DNA from: Ectocarpus siliculosus
Lineage: Eukaryota; Sar; Phaeophyceae; Ectocarpales; Ectocarpaceae
Assembly: GCA_000310025.1 (NCBI GenBank)
Contig: FN648495.1
Location: 50,636 to 80,809 of the forward strand
Length of the DNA stretch: 30,174 nt
Reading direction: 5' to 3'
Under the pieces are notes generated by a model that saw only the letters and a program-made list of their open reading frames with translations, ran no database searches and was not told the DNA's origin. Positions 11,401-20,400 of the stretch are shown here, piece by piece (position 1 is the first letter of the stretch; every line of letters begins with the position of its first letter). The translations under genes and the position numbers were made by a program.

Positions 11401-14400
11401 GTTCTCTCAGACCCTCCCATGCGCGGGTGTATGTACGTGCCTAGGGGAACGCGCCCTAATCGTTTGGGTTCAAAGATTATTTTTTGGTTATGGGCAGCGA
11501 TGAGTTTGGTCTGGTCCTGACCCGGGTGTGCAGGTCAGGTTACGGAATGACCCGTTGTTTTGCGGGTCAGGTCACAGGGCCACCTCGATTGTTTCGTCCA
11601 CAGATTTTCTCCGACCCGCTGTAGTTCCCCGCGGGTCACCCCCCAGCCACACCTTCCTTACTCCTAGAAACCTCTACTATATACGAGCAATCAGTGGAGA
11701 GCATGGTATGTTTAGCAGCAGCGCAGGTAGGAAGCAGTGTGTTGTGTGTTGATGTCTTCACACATAACCCGGTCGTCCCGGTGGTCTAGTTGGTATCCTC
11801 GAAACCTTCTAGTGGTCAGGCCAGGGGTTCGAATTCAGGCGTAAGCGAGCTTTTCTTGCAAAGTGAGTTTTTCTCTCGCTTCCGCTCCTGGCCTAGTGGA
11901 TAGCACTAGTTCGTGTGTACACAGAGGGAAGAGAGTGCTGAACTCTTCTCGCATTAAAAATTGAAGGCAAAGTACCGCAGGAGGGAAGGGTAGAGAGGGG
12001 CTCTTCTGTGTGACCACGGATTGGAGTAAACAGCACTAGTGCTGTGAGCGCTGATTTGAAGTGAAGACAAAATAAAAAAAAAACATTCAGGCACTATTCC
12101 AGTCTCCGCTCAGGGCCTTGTTTAGCGTCCGTATACTATAATAGTCCAACTGACGCGGGCGCCTTCCGTCGTCACAGGCCAACTACTACCCAAAAAAGGG
12201 TTAAAACACACAGAAAAAAAAACGTACCCTGAAAAATCGTCTGCTTTCTGCAAAAAACTGTCGAGGTTATTGCTGTCTTTAGATGAGATGGCCTCGCCTC
12301 AAAACGTTGCCGTTTGCACCTGACCCTAACCTCTACAGCGGCGGGACGCCAACAAAATATGCCCCCCGCTTGCGCTTCTTTTCGCTTACGCAACATGGTG
12401 TGTTGGTGTCCGCGGCAAGCACTAACAACCCGTGTATCCTGAGTCATTTTTCTGGCCGTACCTGGCGGTGCATGCAGCTGACGGCGAACATTTGCGGAAC
12501 GATCTTGGGCCGGTTCCTCAAGTGGCTCAGGCCGGCCGCGGCGTGGCTATCTTCCGCCGCCTCTAGGCCGCTCACTATCCGTCTCTCGTTCTGCTCGAGC
12601 TGCGGTAGCCAACACGCAACGCCGGGCGTAGACACCAGAGGAGAAGCGAGGGAGAGCGATGCATGGACGTGAGGGGGTCTATTGTACAATTGTGGTGTAT
12701 GTGACCGAGCTCGCGAGCTAGTCAGACGTTGTTGTGTCTGCCCCCACCCGCTACCCAGGGGGGGCGGGGTGTACTCATAGTGGTGCATGCCGTAGTCGTT
12801 AGCCCATTGACCTCGCATCCCTACAAAGCCGGGACGGAGCACGCCGGGTTCTCACCGGACCAGGCTCTCACATCACCAAGCGCGAAGCGCCTTGAGGTAT
12901 TTGGCGAGTCGCATGAAGGTGAGCTGCATCCTGCTAAGGGTGTTCGGCATCTTGTGCTTACTTCCTTGCGTACGGATGACAGCTGCGTACATGGCTTAAT
13001 TTATTTTCTGGTGCTTTCACTTCCAGAGACAGTTGTAAGCACTGTGTAACTGCCTCAAGGATGCTTGACCATTTTAACACAACGTGGTGCGATCATCCCC
13101 CTTGCGCGGAGTGAGGGTTCTCGACCCCGCACAACTTGATCTACTCGACCACCATTATGGTTACCGTAAAAAAAAAAAAACGGTAACCTCGTTGCCGAGT
13201 TCACGAAGTGAATTGGTTTGTTTTACAACGTCGTTGCCAAGCGACGAAAACCCAACCCCGATGGCAAACACCGGGGGGGGGGGGGGGGGACCCACCCCCC
13301 CCTCCCCGAAAAAAATTCAAGGGGGCCCCTAAACGGGGGGGTCCTCTACCCCCCAACTGTCCAGGGGGGGGGGTCCAAAATCCAAACCTCCCCAAAAAAA
13401 ACCCCATGTTTAAGAAAATTGGCCCCCAACCCAAAACAAAAAAAAAAAAAGTTGGAAAAAACGGGAAAAAATTCCTCCCCAACAGCTTCCCAAACAAAAA
13501 CCTGGGGGGGAAAATGTTCCCCCCTGGGCCGGTCCCTTTCAGTTTCCCCTCCCGATTGGGTTTCCTTTCCTCCCTACCTGCGAAGGTTTTTGGATTCCTT
13601 TAAACCCAACTTTTTAAATTTTGCCCGAAACCTTCTTTCCTGGGACGGGCCCTGGTTTTCCCATTGGGGGCNNNNNNNNNNNNNNNNNNNNNNNNNNNNN
13701 NNNNNNNNNNNNNNNNNNNNNNNNNNNNNNNNNNNNNNNNNNNNNNNNNNNNNNNNNNNNNNNNNNNNNNNGCCCTTTTAAACAAAAGGGGGGGGATTCT
13801 TCCCCCTGGGGGGGGGGGGGGTTTTTGGCCCCCCCAAAATTTGTTTTATTGGCCCCCCTTTTGGGTTCCGGAAAAAAAAAAAAAAGGGTACCTTGTTTGC
13901 GGATTTCAGAAAGTAAATGGTTTTTTTTTAAAAGGTGGTTCCCAAGGGAGAAAAACCCACCCCGGAGGGAAAACCCGGGGGGGGGGGGGGGGGTACCAAC
14001 GCAGCCCTCACGGAGAGATATGCAGGGGGGCCGCTAAGCGGTGGCGTCATCTACCGCCAACGTGTCGAGGTGCGGGTGTCGAGAGTCGAAGCGTCGCGAA
14101 TAAAAACCCAATGTCTAGGAGATTCGGCCCCAAGCCAAGACCAAACAACAAACAGCTGGGAAAACACGGCAACAAGTCCGTCCCAAGCAGCTGCACAACG
14201 AACAGCCTGCAGGGGAGACTGTCACCACGTGGCCGGCTCGCTTCAAGTTCACCGTCGCGATTGGGTTCCCTTGCATCCATACGTGCGAGGCTGTTGGGAT
14301 CCGTTGACACCAAGCTGTTGAGATTGTGCCGGAACGCTCGTTCCATGGCACGGTCGCTGGTTTCCACATCGGTGCATGCATACCCTACCGAGACCCCGAA

Positions 14401-17400
14401 CGAATCTCTTACCTGCTCCCGAACCTTGTCAATTTCGGCCTTTGCTTCCGCCGGACTCATGAAGTCCGCGTGTGTCCCGACTAGAAGAATGAGCGAGCCG
14501 GGAACTCTGCAGTTGTTTCGTGGACACAAAAAATGCGGTAGAAAACGGGCACAGGGGGCGTTGGCGCAGCAACGGTAAGGGGAGAACCGTGCAGCGCAGG
14601 CATCGAAATAGGTGAGGCACTTTGGACAGCCCTCTACGACACAGGGACGGGAGACGTTGCTAATATGTGTCGCGGAGAAACTCTCGTCTGAGATATGACA
14701 GCTCCTAGGTAGAGGAGACTAAACAGGTAAGGCCGGTACCTACTGCAAGCGGTGGGAAGAGAAACGTGTGATGTTCAGAGTAAGACAATAATGAAGAGAA
14801 GGTGATGCCGAGTGTGCGTACGAGGCAATGGTTGGCATTTGAAGAAAGAACATAGTTTCGGTCGGTCTGGAGGGCAACACTTGTATTCTAAATAGTAATA
14901 ATATTGTTGTTCGGCTCGACGCCGGACACCTCTGTTCGACACGCTATCCAATGGCACCGACAAAAAACCGCCACAACCATCATCAACGACCGCTACCACC
15001 AACAATACCATCAATCATCAGTACCATCACCACGTATCAGCAATGACAACAGCAATAAAGATTACGACAGACTCGATCTACAACTCTTGTCCACACTGCT
15101 GTGCTACGGTGGGATGACCAAAACGTTCACCTGCTCTGGACGCAGTCGACCCAGAACTGCACTCTCTCGTCTATCTCGTCTCTGTTGACGTGCCGCAGGT
15201 CGAACACCACAGTGTACAGGGCACGCCTGTGGGGAGGACGAAAACAGGTCGTAATAGGGTTTAGCCCGACTGCAAAAAAAAAAAAAGCCGTAAAAAGCTG
15301 CACGTAACTAAAAAAGAGGGTTTTCGACTGGGGAGTGACGAAAGCGCGCGGAGGATGCATGGAACGAAATATGATTTTGCTTGTCTTCAAATCCCCCTCC
15401 AAAAAACACAAACTTAGCACATGAAAAGTCTGATGCTCTGTGTCGGTGTCAACAGTGAAATCTTCCACGTGTGTGTGCTGAAGTTGTACAATTTTTGCTA
15501 CGTGGGAGGGCATGTATCAGAAGAAAAAAAAAACAAGAAACTAATTTAACACATGAAAGTCTGATGTTCTGTATCGGTGTCAACAGTGAAATCTTCTACG
15601 TGTGTTTGCTGGAGTTGTACAATTTTTGCTACGTGGGAGGGCATGCATCCAGGAATATTCACCCTCCCTACAAACCGAGGTAAGCGGGAGGATGAGGCAA
15701 ATCACGCCGCCCAACAAAACCACCCACCCGGAGAAAAAGAGACCGTGCACGGCATGGAAGTCCTCCGTTCCGCCAAAGTCCCACAGCTTGAGGGTGATAT
15801 TTCTCGCGTCTCCATCTCCGCCGCCATCACCACCGTATCCCGACAGTTTGGGCGTCGCAACTCCCGCGGCGTTGTCGCTGTTATCCTTACCGCCCTCTTC
15901 AGGCCGAACAACCCCCACCCCACCTCCCAAGTGTTTCCGGCCTCGGTGGCCAGAGGTCGGGGTGTACGTGACGGTTTGGATGTCCATTGCGACTTGTTCC
16001 GGAGAATCAGGAGTCAGAAGCGACTGAGGGATTGGCGCACGTCGGGGGGGCAGACGCATGCGTGGGTCTTTTTCTTAGGCTTTGATGACTAGCGTCGACC
16101 GTGCCTAAAGTTGCCGACAGAATAAAGAAAGACGTCAGTCTATTGGCTGGGAACAAAAAGCGAACACACAGTCATGTAGTTTAACAACTGACGTCTAGAG
16201 TAAATGGGATGACGCACACGCACAAACAAGCGCACAAACACTCCGGCCGATGCTGGCGTCGTGGAAAAACAGCGGGGCGGCCTGTGCCCGCCCTCACACT
16301 TTCCCTCCAACGCCACCCGATACACACACGTTTACGTTCATTCTTATTCGCCAACAGGAGACCAACAGCCGCACGCTCTCCCCCCTCCGCCGACACACAG
16401 CAACACGTGCGCCCCTCTCCGATTTACCTTTTGAGCCAACACAAAGCTTCCGCCTCTCACCTTCCTCCTCTCCCTCGACGCCGACGAACCCCCCATTCCT
16501 CCCGTCGTTCCGCCAGCCGCTCCACCGACCCCCCCGCTCCGAGCGGTCGTTGTCTTCGTCCCCGATCCCCTCACCCGGCCAGAGGCCGGAGTGCCAACGC
16601 CGTGCGGCGGCGGTTCGGAACGTCCATGCTGGGGCCGGTTCGGCGGCGGGTTTGACGCCGGGAGGGAACGCTGCCGACCCGTGCCTACCACCTGCCAGCC
16701 CTCGTCGTCATCGTCGGGCGGCGGCGGCGGCAGCGGCAGCGGCGGCAGCGGCGGTGTCCTAGGGGCAGCGCCGAGCCGTCGGGGCTGTTGCAGGGGCGTG
16801 CTGGTGGCCGATAACGACGGCGTGCTCTTGGTAGGGGTCGAAACGATGCTGCCGTCGTTGTTGGTGTGGGGCTTGGTGGACAGCAGCCCCTTGACGACCT
16901 CCGACTTGCCGGCGTCTGCGTGCCCGATGAATATGACCTTGACGAGGTTGGGAACCTCCACGTGCACCTCTTCCGCGACCATGTCGTCGTCGTCGTCCCG
17001 GTGCTTGCTCTCCACGTCCCGGAAGTACCGCTTCACGCTGTCCAGCCCCCTCGCCGCCACCTCCACGGGGGGCGAAGTCAGGGGGTTGCGACCCACGTCC
17101 AGCCTCTTGAGGTGCCGCAGCCCCACCAGGTCCCGCGGGAGACACTCCAGCAGATTGTTGGGCAGCAGCAGCACCTCCAGGGAGGGCATCGCCAGGCAAA
17201 CCTCCGCCGGCAGCTCGAGGAGGCTGTTGTACCCGAGGTCGAGGTGCTTCAGCGAGGGCAGCGGCGCCCGCGGCGCCCTGATCTCCTCGATCCAGTTGCC
17301 CGAGAGCTCGAGTTTCTCTAGGGAGGGGAGGACGAGCGCCATGTTGCCCGGCAGCCCGTGCAGCATGTTTCCGTTCAGCCTGAGCTCGCGGAGCCCCGCG

Positions 17401-20400
17401 AGGGGGTACACCGGTGCCGTCCGCCGCCCCCCCGCCTCCGACTGATTCCCACCACCCCCTTCGCCGTCCTTCGAAACAGCAGCCCCCACCACGCCGGGGA
17501 GCGTCTCGACCATGAGGAGGGAGTCGATCCCTTCCAAGTCGTTCCCGCTTAGATCCATCACCTGGATCGGGGACCAAGACTTGGTCCACGCCAGGGGAGT
17601 CTTCGCCCCCGACGCGACGCTGCTGTTGTTGCCCCCGCGCCGGGGATGCAGCAGGCCGTGCTCCCAGGCCTGTGCCGCATCGTCCAGCAGGGCCGCGACG
17701 TTCTGGGGGTACCTGCGGGGGGGTCGCAGATTGCGTCATCGATTTGTCGTCTCGTTACATATCACTGTGTGGATAGGAACCGACTTGGTTGTCCTGCGCC
17801 AATGTGGTGCTCACTGCGTGGCTTAGACAGGAACCGACATGTTGTCCAGCGTCATTTGTGGTACTCACTACTGTTAGTTGTGGTGCTCTCTACTACTTCT
17901 GTTGCTGGTTGAGGTGCCGCGGTGACGAAAAAAACTTGTAGTCCTGCCGAGGTCGTGCTTGGTGGGTTGATTGAGACCACTGCCACGGTTTACCGTTGGC
18001 GCCCGTAAACCTTGCTCACAGCAGCCAAAAACAGAGCCAAAAGAACGTACAAAAACAAGAGGATGTCCATTCACCGCACCTCAGCTCCAGACCCGGCAGC
18101 AGCACCCGCTTTCCCCCCTTACGAAGGGCCTTGGCCAACGACGTCTGCGCCTTTCGGACCATGCTGTCCAAGGGGCGGTTAGCCTGCACCAATCGACCGC
18201 AAGCACGAAATTTGCGCAATCAATAAGTTTATGAGGAGAAAGAGAGCAGGGAGGAGTGACGCAGACCCTGTTCCCCAACCGTAGCTTCCCCGATTGCATG
18301 CTTTGTCCAACACGTTGACATAAAAATACGAAAATTCCTACGAAGGTTTCTGGACACCAAAGGCCACAGCGACACAACAGTGCTTCTAGCGACAAACCCC
18401 GCCGAGACAGCGTCAAGCCTCCCATTTGCGGCCGCTCACGACCAAGCACGCGCAAGCCTCCTCGCGCAGCAGTGCGACCTATTCTTCTGAGCCCGTGTCG
18501 CGAACGGTTCGAATTCTCGGGTCATAGGCTGCCACAGCTACAGCTGTCTGCTGCCTAGGCACATCCGTCGCGCCCGAGAGAAATAGCTCAAAACCTCTTG
18601 GCACCCCTACGAAAACTCTCGACCAGTAACAACTCGCCAGTTTCTTGATGCGGCCCAGTATCCCCTCCTCCTCTTGCAGCAACCGGTTCGGGCGCGCTTG
18701 CCACGAAGAGCTGTGACCCCCGCCGTCGCCCCCATTACAAAGACTAGCTCTCGCGTCCCAGCTTTCGTCGGATTTCTCTGGAGCGAGAGTCCACTCCCCG
18801 CCGCTGGTCTGCCACAGCCCGACAGCCGCCGTCTTCTCGACGTTGCAGCGGTCCTCCTTGTCCTTCATGGCCTTTCTCACCTCCTGGCTGCGCAGCTTGG
18901 TCCTATTCTTCCTCACGCTGGCCATGTTCGTCTGAGACGGCGGCTGCTTGGGTACCAAGAGCAAGCTTTGGCTGCGGTTGATTTTTCTCGCGCTCCCTTT
19001 GTGGCGAGCGCGGGACGTTTTTCGGCAAAAGGGGGAAGAAAGAGGGGAGACATGCTCGTCTTGTCACGAGTACAACAACGCGGCTTCCATCAAGAACTTT
19101 CGCTCCTCGCCGTAGGCAAGGAATGGGAAGCGCTGTACTTTCTGCTTGCCCATGTCGCGTGGCCTTCGTTCGAAACGTTGAATAAATTGTATCAAATGTG
19201 CCAGACAAAACTTGACCATGTCACAGCCAAACACATACGGAGACCAGGGTTGTTTTTGTCTATGAAATGTCTCCGTAGAGCAAGAGCAATGCCCAATGGG
19301 TGCGGCAAGCCATTTCTCAGCCATTCCCCGAACAAAACGTGTACACACGCACAGAGAGACATATCTCGAACCATGGGTATGAACACCGACGGCCTGCCCC
19401 TCTCGATGCCCGCGCCACAGCAAAACAGTGCACACCGACGAACGCAGCTTGGCGGTTCGATCGACGTCCTTCTACGACCTTCTCACCCACCTGCCAGAGC
19501 GTCGAAGTCAAGCCCCGCCTTCAGGGGGTCCTTCTTTCCCCCGCTCGCCGAAGCCGACCTGTTAATCTTGTTGCCGCTTCCCTTCTTGCCGCCCCCGCCG
19601 TCGCAACCCCCGCCCACGCTGCTTGAAGTGCTGACGCTATCGCCAATCTTCAACAAGCTGCTGCCGCCGCTCTTCCTTCCGTTGCGCCCCCACGACCCCG
19701 CCCCACCGCCGGTCCCGCCGTCCCTTCCCGCCAAGCTCCCGCTGCTGCCGCCCCTCCCCAGGCCCTTGTTCTTAGAGCTCTTAGTGCTCCTCGCCTCAAC
19801 TTTCCGGTAGAGGGCATCTTCTTTGTGGTTAAAGAACCCGTGATCGTGCTCCAGCGATTTTCCCAGCGCAAGGTCTTCCCCTCCGAAGCCGTTCCTGCCC
19901 CCGTCCCCCCGCAGCTCCTCTGTGGTGGTCACCCAGCCGCCATGACCCAAGCTGCAGCTGCTGCCCCCTCCCCCGATACATATGGCGCCGCTGCCGTTTC
20001 CGCTCGAAAGCCGGCCTCCCCCCGTCGGGATCCCGCCGCCCCTAGCGGAACTCCCGCCCCGCCCCCACCCCGTACAATCACGGTCGTCGGCCATCTCCGG
20101 TCCTTCGTCGAGGCCCCCTCCGATCGCCCAGTCGTCGCTATCGTTGCAGCACGCGCGGGGATCTCGCCACGCCTCCCCCCCCCCCCCGCCGCCGCCGCCG
20201 CCGCCCCCGTGAGGGCCACGGACCGGGGACGGGCTGAACGCCGGGGAGAATGAAATGATGCCGTCGTTGCCGCCGGCCCCTGTCCGCGGCGAGGGCGCGT
20301 AACGGCCGCTTATGTTGCCGCTCGCACCGCCGCCGCTGCCGTCGTCGTCTTTCTTGGTGTTAAAATCCTCTTCGCTGTCGTCCCGGCCTTCGAGCTCGAG

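Noticed and set aside
11775-11846. Candidate tRNA gene
   Set aside because: A and B boxes are good, but the acceptor and T stems do not pair; better explained as a tRNA-derived SINE.
13201-14049. Long open frames through the N gap on both strands
   Set aside because: They cross 100 Ns and homopolymer-smeared sequence; they are artefacts of bad base calls.
14047-14412. Extension of the Roc frame past exon 8 (about 120 more codons)
   Set aside because: A perfect CAG|GTAAGA donor ends exon 8 at 14413, and exon 9 at 12599 continues in phase with Roc/COR-like sequence.
16591-17445. Long plus-strand open frame over the LRR exon
   Set aside because: It is antisense to a clear LRR/P-loop exon and exists because GC-rich codons leave few stops on the other strand.
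18674-19810. 378-codon plus-strand open frame
   Set aside because: It crosses exons 2 and 3 of the ROCO gene and the intron between them in antisense; the translation is low-complexity Leu/Pro without a domain.
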